A stretch of DNA of 64,000 bases, taken from NCBI RefSeq assembly GCF_003664585.1, contig NZ_RCHI01000012.1, forward strand, positions 60,668 through 124,667, read 5' to 3'. The notes under the pieces are model-generated. The model saw only the letters and a program-made list of their open reading frames with translations. It did no database searches and had not been told where the DNA came from. Origin of the DNA: Paenirhodobacter hankyongi. GTDB lineage: Bacteria > Pseudomonadota > Alphaproteobacteria > Rhodobacterales > Rhodobacteraceae. The translations under genes were made by a program, and so were the position numbers. Shown piece by piece: positions 18,906 through 26,322 of the stretch. Numbering within the stretch: position 1 is the stretch's first letter; each line of letters starts with the position of its first letter.

Positions 18906-20572
18906 CACGCGGCATCCTTCTTGGTCGCGCCATGCTCGTATTCCTCGAGGAAATCGAGCACGTCCTGGCGGTAGCCATAGTAATCGGGGTGGTCGAGCAG
19001 CGCCTTGCGCGTGCGCGGGCGGGGCAGTTTGACCTCGGTGATCTTGCCGATCGTGGCGCGCGGCCCGTTCGTCATCATCACCACCCGGTCGGCGAGCAGG
19101 ATCGCCTCGTCGACGTCATGGGTGACGCAGATCGCGGTGACGTTGGTGCGCGACCAGACCTCCATCAGCACTTCCTGCAGCTCCCAGCGGGTGAGGCTGT
19201 CGAGCATGCCGAAGGGCTCGTCCAGCAGCAGCAGTTTCGGGCTGAGCGCGAAGGCGCGGGCGATGCCCACCCGCTGCCGCATGCCGTTCGACATGCTTGA
19301 CGCAGGCTTGTCCATGCTGTCGGCCAGCCCGACGCGTTCGAGGTAATATTCGACCACCTCCTGCCGCTCGGCCTGGCTGGCCTTGGGATAGACCTTGTCG
19401 ACGCCGATCGCGACGTTCTCCTTGGCGGTGAGCCAGGGGAAGAGGTTGGGCGACTGGAACACCACGGCGCGCTCCGGGTCGGCGCCCTCGACGTGGATAC
19501 CGTCCAGCTTGATCGCGCCCTTCGAGATGCCGTTGAGCCCGGCGGTCATCGTCAGCACCGTCGACTTGCCGCAGCCCGAGTGACCGATCAGCGAGATGAA
19601 CTCGCCCTTCTTCACGGTGAGGTTGAAATCCTCGACCACGGTCAGCGGGCCCTTCGGCGTGGCATAGATCTTGTGCAGCTGCGAGAACTGCAGATAGCGG
19701 TCCTCGGCAAGACTCGTGCCGGCCGCCGCAGTCTCATAGGCGCGCGGCAGCAGGGCGTGGCGCGGCGTGACGTTTGGCAGGCGGCGGGTCTCCTCGGTCT
19801 TGGCCGAGATGCCCACGTCCATCAGATAGCTGGTGACGGCGGCGCGCAGCTGCATGAAGCGCGCATCCTCGTTCATCGCGGCGCGGTCGCGCGGGCGGGC
19901 GAGGTCGACCTTGAAGACGTCGCCCAGCGTGCCGTCGGGGTTGAGGCAGACGATGCGGTCGGCCAGGACCAGCGCCTCGTCGACGTCGTTGGTGATCAGG
20001 ATCGCGGTGCGGCGGTCGGCCTCCCAGATCTGCTCGATCTCGGTCGCGACATTGGCGCGGGTGAGCGCATCGAGCGCCGAGAGCGGCTCGTCCATCAGCA
20101 GCACCTCGGGCTTCATCGCCAGCGCCCGCGCCACGGCGACGCGCTGGCGCATGCCGCCCGACAGTTCCGCCGGGCGGCGGTCGGTGGCATGGGCCAGGCC
20201 CACCATGCGGATCGCATCGGCGACGATCCGCGCGCGCTCGGCCTTCGAGGCCTTGCGGTGCACCGCCTCGACGGCAAGGGCGATATTGCCCTCGACCGTC
20301 AGCCACGGCATCAGCGCATAGGATTGGAAGACAAGACCACGCTCGGGGCCGGGGCCGGTAACCGGGTGCCCCTTGAACAGCACATCACCCCGGTCGGGCT
20401 GTTCGAGCCCGGCGATCAGGTTGATCAGCGTGGTCTTGCCGGTGCCGGAGAACCCCAGGACAACCAGGAATTCCCCGTCCTCCACGGCAAGCGAGATATT
20501 TCGCAGAACATGAGTGGCGGCATCGCCCTCGCCGTAGGATTTGGAAACGTTTTTCAGCTCGAGAATGGCCAT
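18905..20572 (-). CDS. Nitrate ABC transporter ATPase with two fused nucleotide-binding domains
   Basis: This 555-residue cytoplasmic protein contains two complete ABC ATPase domains joined by a linker of about 70 residues. Domain 1: Walker A GFSGTGKTT (K46), signature LSGGM (137-141), Walker B LLMDE (158-162). Domain 2: Walker A GHSGCGKST (K336), signature MSNGM (427-431), Walker B LLLDE (448-452), H-loop His485. In domain 1 the H-loop position reads ITND (Asn195) instead of His, suggesting unequal catalytic sites. It would energise the NrtB permease, replacing separate NrtC/NrtD or CmpC/CmpD. The frame is open upstream, but ATG at 20572 lies 5 nt after the permease stop and begins a standard MAILELKNVSKSY start. 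Confidence 0.9.
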   Translation of the reverse strand: MAILELKNVSKSYGEGDAATHVLRNISLAVEDGEFLVVLGFSGTGKTTLINLIAGLEQPDRGDVLFKGHPVTGPGPERGLVFQSYALMPWLTVEGNIALAVEAVHRKASKAERARIVADAIRMVGLAHATDRRPAELSGGMRQRVAVARALAMKPEVLLMDEPLSALDALTRANVATEIEQIWEADRRTAILITNDVDEALVLADRIVCLNPDGTLGDVFKVDLARPRDRAAMNEDARFMQLRAAVTSYLMDVGISAKTEETRRLPNVTPRHALLPRAYETAAAGTSLAEDRYLQFSQLHKIYATPKGPLTVVEDFNLTVKKGEFISLIGHSGCGKSTVLTMTAGLNGISKGAIKLDGIHVEGADPERAVVFQSPNLFPWLTAKENVAIGVDKVYPKASQAERQEVVEYYLERVGLADSMDKPASSMSNGMRQRVGIARAFALSPKLLLLDEPFGMLDSLTRWELQEVLMEVWSRTNVTAICVTHDVDEAILLADRVVMMTNGPRATIGKITEVKLPRPRTRKALLDHPDYYGYRQDVLDFLEEYEHGATKKDAA

Positions 20573-20577
20573 GGCGC

Positions 20578-21669
20578 TCACCGGTTGTTCGAGAAGGTGA
20601 AGAGCGACTGCAGCGCGAACATCACCCGGTCGAGCAGGAAACCGATGATGCCGATGGTGAAGACGGCGACCATGATCCGGGCGAGCGACTGCGAAGACCC
20701 GTTCTGGAACTCGTCCCAGACGAATTTGCCAAGGCCCGGGTTCTGCGCCAGCATTTCGGCCGCGATCAGCACCATCCAGCCCACGCCGAGGCTCAGCCGC
20801 AGCCCGGTGAAGATCAGCGGCAGCGCCGAGGGCAGCACGAGGCGGGTGATCTTCGTCCAGGGGCCGAGCTTGAGCACCTTCGACACGTTCACCAGGTCCT
20901 TGTCGATCGAGGCGACGCCAAGCGCGGTGTTGATCAGCGTCGGCCAGAGCGAGCACAGCGTCACGGTGACGGCCGAGATGATGAAGCTTTTCGGCATCGC
21001 GCCCTCGCCGCCGACATAGACGGCCGAGACGATCATCGTCACGATCGGCAGCCAGGCGAGCGGCGAGACCGGCTTGAACACCTGCACCAGCGGGTTGATC
21101 GCGGCATTGGCGGTGGGCGACAGGCCCGAGACGATACCCAGCGGCACGGCCACCGCGGTGCCGATCAGGAAGCCGAAGAACACCGTCTGGATCGAGGTCC
21201 AGATCTGCTGGTAATAGGTCGGCTTGCCGGTATAGGCGCGGGTCTTGACCTTGTCGGCCTTGCCGTCTGCCACCAGCTGGGCGTTGCGCTCGTCCTGCCG
21301 GGCGTAGAACTCGGCGGCCTTCGCGCGTTCGGCCGCGGCATCGGCGTTCAGCACCCTGACCTGGTCCCAGACCTGCGCCGGTCCCGGGATCGCGCCAAGC
21401 GAGGTCTGCACCTTCGGCGCCAGCGCCGCCCAGATGCCGAGGAAGAGCACGATCGCCACCAGCGGCACGCCAAGCAGCCGCCAGATCTCGCGCAGCTGGG
21501 CGCGCGGGGTGTCGCCCGCGGCAAGGCGCAGGATCGGCGTCAGCCAGGGCAGGCCGAGAACCTTGAACCAGCTGTCGAGCTTGCTGATCCGGGCGAAGCG
21601 GCGGGCGCGCCGGGCGTCGCGGGCAGCGTCGCGGGCGGCGGTGGGCGCGGTGGGGTCGATCGCGGTCAT
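20578..21669 (-). CDS. nrtB: Nitrate ABC transporter permease NrtB
   Basis: A protein of about 363 residues with six or seven membrane helices and the inner-membrane permease motif near its middle (SALPLIFTGLRLSLGVGWMVL). The N-terminal cytoplasmic extension is Arg/Ala-rich, and a charged insertion (about 100-140, Lys/Asp/Ala-rich) sits between the first two membrane helices. ATG at 21669 is preferred over 21690 because AGGAAA lies 7 nt before it. It imports nitrate/nitrite with NrtA and the double ATPase encoded immediately downstream. Confidence 0.88.
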   Translation of the reverse strand: MTAIDPTAPTAARDAARDARRARRFARISKLDSWFKVLGLPWLTPILRLAAGDTPRAQLREIWRLLGVPLVAIVLFLGIWAALAPKVQTSLGAIPGPAQVWDQVRVLNADAAAERAKAAEFYARQDERNAQLVADGKADKVKTRAYTGKPTYYQQIWTSIQTVFFGFLIGTAVAVPLGIVSGLSPTANAAINPLVQVFKPVSPLAWLPIVTMIVSAVYVGGEGAMPKSFIISAVTVTLCSLWPTLINTALGVASIDKDLVNVSKVLKLGPWTKITRLVLPSALPLIFTGLRLSLGVGWMVLIAAEMLAQNPGLGKFVWDEFQNGSSQSLARIMVAVFTIGIIGFLLDRVMFALQSLFTFSNNR

Positions 21670-21725
21670 GTGGGGTTTCCTGGCTGTCATGGCGGGGAAG
21701 AGACGGGGGCGGGGCCCCCGCCCGC

Positions 21726-23090
21726 TCAGTTGGTGACGACCTGGCCGCCGACGACCGTCTGGTCGTCCTTCAGGCCGATCGGCAGGCTGTCGATATAGGC
21801 GTTCGGCGCATGGGCATCGAAGCCGATGCCGTCGATCACATCCGCGCCCGGGGTGGGCTCGCGGTAGCCGTCCGCATCAAGATCGAAGTTCGCGGCCGGC
21901 AGCGTGCCGTCGTCGATCAGCGACTGCGCCGCGGCCTTGTAGATGTCGGGGCGATAGACCGCCTTCGCCGTCTCGTCATACCAGGCGTCCGGATGCGCCT
22001 CGGGGATCTGGCCCCAGCGGCGCATCTGCGTCAGATACCACACCGCGTCCGAGTAATAGGGATAGGTCGCGTTGTAGCGGAAGAAAACGTTGAAATCGGG
22101 CACGTCGCGGGTGTCGCCCTTCTCATACTCAAACGTGCCGGTCATCGAGTTCGCGATCACCGCCTTGTCGGCGCCGACATATTCCGGGCGGCTGAGGATC
22201 TCGACCGCCTCGGAGCGATGGGCGCCGTTGTCGGCATCGAGCCATTCGCCCGCCCGGATCAGCGCGCGGGTCAGCGCCTTCACCGTCTCTGGGTTCTCCT
22301 CGTTGAAGGCCTCGGTGATGCCGAAGACCTTCTCGGGATTGTTCTTCCAGATCTCGTAATCGGTCACGACCGGCACGCCGATGCCCTTGAAGACGGCAGC
22401 CTGGTTCCACGGCTCGCCCACGCAATAGCCCGAGATCGTGCCGGCCTCGAGCGTCGCGGGCATCTGCGGCGGCGGGGTGACGGAGAGCAGCGCCTCGGCG
22501 CCGATCTGGCCCGAGACGTCATCGGGGCTGTAGAGGCCCGGGTCGATGCCGCCCGCGGCGAGCCAGTAGCGCAGCTCGTAATTGTGGGTCGAGACCGGGA
22601 ACACCATGCCCATGTTGAAGGGCTTGCCCTCGGCCTTGAATTTCTCGATCACCGGCTTCAGCGCGGCGGCCGAGATCGGGTGCAGTGGCCGGCCCTCGGC
22701 GTCGAGCTTCAGGTTCGGCTTCATCATCTCCCAGACCTCGTTCGACACGGTGATGCCGTTGCCGTTCAGGTCCATCGAGAAGGGGGTGATGATGCTGCCC
22801 TTGGTGCCATAGCCGATGGTGGCGGCGATCGGCTGACCGGCCAGCATGTGCGCGCCGTCAAGCTCGCCCGAGATCACCCGGTCGAGCAGCACCTTCCAGT
22901 TCGACTGCGCCTCGAGGGTGACGTAAAGCCCCTCGTCCTCGAAGAAGCCCTTCTCCTTGGCGATGGCCAGTGGCGCCATGTCGGTCAGCTTGATGAAGCC
23001 GAGGGTGAGTTCGTCCTTTTCGACGTCGAAGGCGAGCGCGGGGCCCGCGAGGCACGTGGTGGCGGCGAGAAGCAGTGCGATGCGTTTCAT
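21726..23090 (-). CDS. nrtA: Nitrate ABC transporter substrate-binding protein NrtA
   Basis: A 454-residue periplasmic binding protein with a Sec signal (MKRIALLLAATTCLAGPALA). The NrtA/CmpA family pattern is LTLGFIKLTDMAPLAIAKEKGFF, then HMLAGQP, GYCVGEPWNQ and YRPDIYKAAA. It binds nitrate or nitrite for the NrtB permease. The ATG at 23090 follows AGGGA with good spacing. It is the first gene behind the attenuator leader, so expression should depend on NasT antitermination. It is paralogous to NasS, which lies just upstream. Confidence 0.93.
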   Translation of the reverse strand: MKRIALLLAATTCLAGPALAFDVEKDELTLGFIKLTDMAPLAIAKEKGFFEDEGLYVTLEAQSNWKVLLDRVISGELDGAHMLAGQPIAATIGYGTKGSIITPFSMDLNGNGITVSNEVWEMMKPNLKLDAEGRPLHPISAAALKPVIEKFKAEGKPFNMGMVFPVSTHNYELRYWLAAGGIDPGLYSPDDVSGQIGAEALLSVTPPPQMPATLEAGTISGYCVGEPWNQAAVFKGIGVPVVTDYEIWKNNPEKVFGITEAFNEENPETVKALTRALIRAGEWLDADNGAHRSEAVEILSRPEYVGADKAVIANSMTGTFEYEKGDTRDVPDFNVFFRYNATYPYYSDAVWYLTQMRRWGQIPEAHPDAWYDETAKAVYRPDIYKAAAQSLIDDGTLPAANFDLDADGYREPTPGADVIDGIGFDAHAPNAYIDSLPIGLKDDQTVVGGQVVTN

Positions 23091-23130
23091 GTCGTCCCTG
23101 TCCAGTTGGCCCCTCGGGGCGCGGAAAATG

Positions 23131-23190
23131 AAAAAAAAAAGCCGCTCAATCGGTCGCCGCGGGAGGAGGTGCGGCAACGGATCGAACGGC
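23131..23190 (-). terminator. Intrinsic terminator (attenuator) in the nrtA leader
   Basis: On the minus strand a 20-bp stem (arms 23190-23171 and 23160-23141) contains one C-C mismatch and three G-U pairs and encloses a 10-nt loop. It is followed directly by ten consecutive U residues (23140-23131), only 40 nt before the nrtA start codon. Its position inside the leader, after an ANTAR-type hairpin, marks it as a regulated terminator rather than the end of nasS. Confidence 0.85.
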
Positions 23191-23230
23191 TTTGTTCGGT
23201 GTCCCCGACAGCGGGAACTATGATCGGAAA

Positions 23231-23274
23231 GCCCCCGTCAGCGGGGGACAGACCGCGGGGGACATCGTTGTCCC
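23231..23274 (-). promoter_or_regulatory. ANTAR (NasT) RNA-binding hairpins in the nrtA leader
   Basis: The first hairpin (23274-23259) has stem GGGAC/GUCCC and hexaloop AACGAU, with A at loop position 1 and G at position 4, the pattern bound by ANTAR proteins. The second hairpin (23247-23232) has stem CCCCCG/CGGGGG and a CUGA loop and does not fit the A1/G4 rule. Another stem-loop (GUUCCCG/CGGGGAC) follows before the terminator. NasT is encoded nearby, so this is the probable antitermination target. Confidence 0.7.
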
Positions 23275-23311
23275 TGCGCTTGCTTTACGAATGCCAGCAG
23301 GGCGGGCAATG

Positions 23312-23334
23312 CGTCAATCATCGTGGCGGATGAT
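23312..23334 (-). promoter_or_regulatory. Candidate nrtA promoter -35 with overlapping inverted repeat
   Basis: TTGACG (23317-23312 on the minus strand) could be a -35 element. It abuts a perfect inverted repeat ATCATC-N6-GATGAT (23317-23334) that could bind a regulator. No good -10 is visible at 17 bp, so the promoter call is tentative. A start near 23283 would place the ANTAR hairpin at about +9. Confidence 0.3.
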
Positions 23335-23387
23335 GCCCGCGGTTTCCGGCCGCGAGACGCCGGCTGCACGGGAAATGGGCCCGTTCC

Positions 23388-24566
23388 TCAGGCGCCGGCG
23401 GCGTCAGGGTCAAAAATGCGGCAGTCGAAGAACCGATCGGCGGGGAGAATCATCTGCCCGCGTTCCGAGGCCACGGCGGTCGGCGCGGTCAGCGCGCCTT
23501 CCAGCTTGGCCGAGGCGCCGGGCAGATCGGCGCCCGCCGCGCGAAGGTGGCGGCGGTAGAGATCGGGGCGATAGACCTCGGCCGCGCTCTGCGCTGCCGC
23601 CACCGGATCGAGACCATAGCGGCGGGCCAGCTGTGCGCCGATCCAGGCCGCCTGGCTGCGCCAGGGGAAGGTCGCGGCGCCGCCCGAGAAGACGATCATG
23701 TTGGCGCTTTCGCGCTCCTCGCCCTCGGCCGAGATCACCATCCGCCCCGACAGCGCGCGGTCGATCACCTCGGCGGCGATCGGCAGCCGGTCGGGGCCAG
23801 AGAGCAGGTCGGAGACGAGGAAGCGGTTTTCCGGCGCGCCAAGCCAGCCGCAGGCGTGCCAGACCGCGCGCATCAGCCGGCCGGCGAGGTCTTCGTTCTC
23901 GTCGGCCCAGCCCTGCCGCACCGCCAGCACCTTCTCGGGCGCGAAGGCCCAGATCGCGGTGCCGGGCAGAAGCAGCTCGCCCACGCCGCGCTCGACCGCC
24001 TGGCTACCCCAGGGCTCGCCGACGGCGAAGGCGTCGATCTCGCCCGCGGCCAGCGCCTCGGTCATGCGCGGCGGCGGCACGGTGCGGATGTCGAGCTCGG
24101 CCGGCAGCGGCAGGCCGAGGTTCTCGAGCCAGTAATGCACCAGCTCGGCGTGCATCGAGAAGGGGAAGGGCACGCCGATGCGCAGCCGGGCCCCGGCCGC
24201 GGCCAGCAGCGCCGCCCCCGCCGTGCGGGCATCCGCGAAATCGAACGGGTGGCCCGCCGCGCGCATCGTGGCAGCGAGCGCCCGCGACACGCCGATGACG
24301 TCGCCATTCGCGTTCAGCAGCTGCAGCGCCTCGAACCGGGCCTGGCTGGCGCCCAGACCGAGCGCGGCGGCGACCGGCACCGGCGACAGCATCTGCGCCG
24401 CCTCGACCGCGCCCATGGCCAGCATGTCGCGCAGCGCCGACCAGGACGGCGCGGGACGCAGGTCAAGCACCAGCCCCTCGGCCTCGGCAAAGCCCAGCGA
24501 TTGCGCGATGAAGAAGGGCGCCGCGTCGATCAGCGGGATATAGCCAAGGCGCAGCGTCTCGGTCAT
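23388..24566 (-). CDS. nasS: Nitrate/nitrite sensor NasS
   Basis: A 392-residue protein homologous to NrtA but without a signal peptide: it starts MTETLRLGYIPLIDAAPFF, so it is cytoplasmic. Family motifs include GVPFPFSMHAELVHYWLENLG-like sequence (about 130-150), FAVGEPWGS and YRPDLYRRHL. In NasS-NasT systems NasS binds nitrate or nitrite and, when unliganded, sequesters NasT. ATG at 24566 overlaps the nasT stop by ATGA. It lies immediately upstream of the attenuated nrtA leader. Confidence 0.92.
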   Translation of the reverse strand: MTETLRLGYIPLIDAAPFFIAQSLGFAEAEGLVLDLRPAPSWSALRDMLAMGAVEAAQMLSPVPVAAALGLGASQARFEALQLLNANGDVIGVSRALAATMRAAGHPFDFADARTAGAALLAAAGARLRIGVPFPFSMHAELVHYWLENLGLPLPAELDIRTVPPPRMTEALAAGEIDAFAVGEPWGSQAVERGVGELLLPGTAIWAFAPEKVLAVRQGWADENEDLAGRLMRAVWHACGWLGAPENRFLVSDLLSGPDRLPIAAEVIDRALSGRMVISAEGEERESANMIVFSGGAATFPWRSQAAWIGAQLARRYGLDPVAAAQSAAEVYRPDLYRRHLRAAGADLPGASAKLEGALTAPTAVASERGQMILPADRFFDCRIFDPDAAGA

Positions 24567-25147
24567 TTCAGCAGCTCCGCGGCGGTGACCAGCGCCTGCG
24601 CCACATCGGCGATCTTGCGCCCCTGGGCCATCGCCGTCTTGCGCAGCAGCGCATAGGCCGCGTCCTCGTCGATGTTGCGCGCCCGCATCAGCAGGCCCTT
24701 GGCGCGGTCGATCACCTTGCGCTCTTCCAGCGCGCGCCGCGTCGCGGCCAGTTCCGCGCGCATCTTCTGCAGCAGCGCAAAGCGCGCGATCGCGGCATCG
24801 AGGATCGGCGTCAGCCGTTCCGGCCGCAGCCCGTCGACGACATAGGCTGAGACCCCGGCCTCGATCGCCGCCCGGGTCAGCCCGCCGTCGGTGCGGTCGA
24901 CGAACATCGCCACCGGGCGCTCCATCGGCGCGGTGGCAAGCGTCAGCTCCTCGAGCACGTCGCGCGAGGGCGAGGCGAGGTCGATCAGCACGATGTCGGG
25001 GTTGCGCTCGGCGATGCGGCGGGCAAGGCCGACCTCGTCGCCGATCACCACGACCTCGTGCGCGCCGGCCTCGCGCAGGCCGTCGACGATCATCCGTGCG
25101 CGGTCGCGGTCCTTCTCGACGACGACGATGGAGAGGGGACGGGTCAT
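24563..25147 (-). CDS. nasT: NasT, ANTAR-domain transcription antiterminator
   Basis: A 194-residue two-domain protein: an N-terminal response-regulator-like receiver (about 1-120, with IVLIDLASPS at the phospho-acceptor strand) and a C-terminal ANTAR RNA-binding domain (about 130-190: ALEERKVIDRAKGLLM and AYALLRKTAMAQ). NasT prevents termination in the nrt/nas leader when NasS is loaded with nitrate or nitrite. The upstream 156-bp space (25148-25303) holds GC-rich DNA, a TTGCGC element and an AT-rich ATATTTTG patch near 25270 but no confident promoter. ATG at 25147 follows AGAGG. Confidence 0.93.
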   Translation of the reverse strand: MTRPLSIVVVEKDRDRARMIVDGLREAGAHEVVVIGDEVGLARRIAERNPDIVLIDLASPSRDVLEELTLATAPMERPVAMFVDRTDGGLTRAAIEAGVSAYVVDGLRPERLTPILDAAIARFALLQKMRAELAATRRALEERKVIDRAKGLLMRARNIDEDAAYALLRKTAMAQGRKIADVAQALVTAAELLK

Positions 25148-25303
25148 GGCGTGGCCTCTTTTCTGTCCGGGTGGACCGGGCCGGGGCGGAAGGCAAGCGC
25201 GCTGCCGCGGCGGGGAGCCGGCCCCGGCGGGCCGTCGGACGGGGCGCCTGGAAATACGGCGCCTCGCCCATATTTTGCGCAAGGCGCGAAGCGCGCCCGC
25301 AGG

Positions 25304-25810
25304 TCACTCGGCCGCGCGCCGCGGCAGCACCCAGCCCGGCCGGATCCGGTGGCAGGTATAGCCGTTCGGGAAGCGCTCGAGGTAATCCTGATGCTCGGGT
25401 TCGGCCTGCCAGAACGGGCCGGCGGGGGCGAGCTCGGTCACCACCTTGCCCGGCCACAGACCCGAGGCGTCGACATCCGCGATGGTGTCGAGCGCGGTCT
25501 GGCGCTGTGCCTCGGAGGTGTAGAAGATCGCCGAGCGGTAGGAGGGGCCGATGTCGTTGCCCTGCCGGTTCGGCGTGGTCGGGTCGTGGATCTGGAAGAA
25601 GAATTCCAGCAGCCGACGATAGCTGATCTGCGCCGGGTCGAAGGTGATCTCGATCGCCTCGGCATGGGTGCCGTGGTGGCGGTAGGTCGCGTTCTCCACG
25701 TCGCCGCCGCTATAGCCGACGCGGGTCGACACCACGCCCGGCAGCTTGCGGATCAGATCCTGCATCCCCCAGAAGCAGCCGCCGGCAAGAAGGGCCGTCT
25801 CGGTCATCAT
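25304..25810 (-). CDS. msrA: Peptide methionine (S)-S-oxide reductase MsrA
   Basis: A 168-residue cytoplasmic enzyme reducing methionine-S-sulfoxide in proteins. The catalytic motif GGCFWGMQ is at residues about 10-17, with GYSGG near 33 and the conserved [19 protein letters not shown] block near 70-90. A further Cys near the C-terminus ([10 protein letters not shown]) may act as resolving Cys. The start is at consecutive ATGs (25810/25807) overlapping the msrB stop, so msrB-msrA form one translationally coupled pair covering both sulfoxide stereoisomers. Confidence 0.95.
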   Translation of the reverse strand: MMTETALLAGGCFWGMQDLIRKLPGVVSTRVGYSGGDVENATYRHHGTHAEAIEITFDPAQISYRRLLEFFFQIHDPTTPNRQGNDIGPSYRSAIFYTSEAQRQTALDTIADVDASGLWPGKVVTELAPAGPFWQAEPEHQDYLERFPNGYTCHRIRPGWVLPRRAAE

Positions 25811-26250
25811 TTCACCATGTCCAGATAGTCGCCATAGCCTTCGGCCTCCATCCGGTCGCGCGGGATGAAGCGCAGGCTGGCCGAGTTGATGCAATAGCGC
25901 AGCCCGCCGCGGTCCTGCGGCCCGTCGGGGAAGACGTGGCCCAGATGGCTGTCGCCGTGTTTCGAGCGCACCTCGACCCGCACCATGCCATGGCTGAGGT
26001 CGCGATGCGCGGTGACGTGCTCGGCCTCGAGCGGGCGGGTGAAGGACGGCCAGCCGCAATGGCTGTCGAACTTGTCCTGCGAGGCGAAGAGCGGCTCGCC
26101 CGAGACCACGTCGACGTAAAGCCCGGGCTCGGTGGTGTCGGTGTATTCGCCGGTGAAGGGCCGTTCGGTGCCGCTTTCCTGCGTCACCCGGTATTGCTCG
26201 GGCGTCAGCCGGGCCAGCGCCTCGGGCGTCTTCGCATAGGTCCTGCTCAT
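25807..26250 (-). CDS. msrB: Peptide methionine (R)-S-oxide reductase MsrB, zinc-free type
   Basis: This 147-residue protein reduces methionine-R-sulfoxide. Catalytic Cys is in [11 protein letters not shown] (about 118-128), and a candidate resolving Cys is in HCGWPSF near 65. The two CxxC pairs that bind structural zinc in E. coli MsrB are replaced (GEPLF preceded by VVS, and SKHG), so this is the zinc-less form. First gene of the msrB-msrA pair. The 72-bp gap to smc is GC-rich without a clear promoter. Confidence 0.95.
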   Translation of the reverse strand: MSRTYAKTPEALARLTPEQYRVTQESGTERPFTGEYTDTTEPGLYVDVVSGEPLFASQDKFDSHCGWPSFTRPLEAEHVTAHRDLSHGMVRVEVRSKHGDSHLGHVFPDGPQDRGGLRYCINSASLRFIPRDRMEAEGYGDYLDMVK

Positions 26251-26322
26251 GCGGTTCCCTCCTGTTGCGGTCTGGCGCAGAAGATGGGGCGCGGGCGGCG
26301 GATGTCCAGCCCCCCGCGGCTG

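Noticed and set aside
23281..23296. Sigma-54-like promoter TGGCAT-N5-AAGCA before nrtA
   Set aside because: GG and GC are correctly spaced, but the predicted start near 23270 would fall inside the first ANTAR hairpin and remove part of its stem.
25250..25290. Sixth copy of the dispersed repeat
   Set aside because: It contains GGAAATACGG and ATATTTTGCG in an imperfect inverted arrangement, but the CATCTTGCC and CGGGG blocks are missing; too weak to call.
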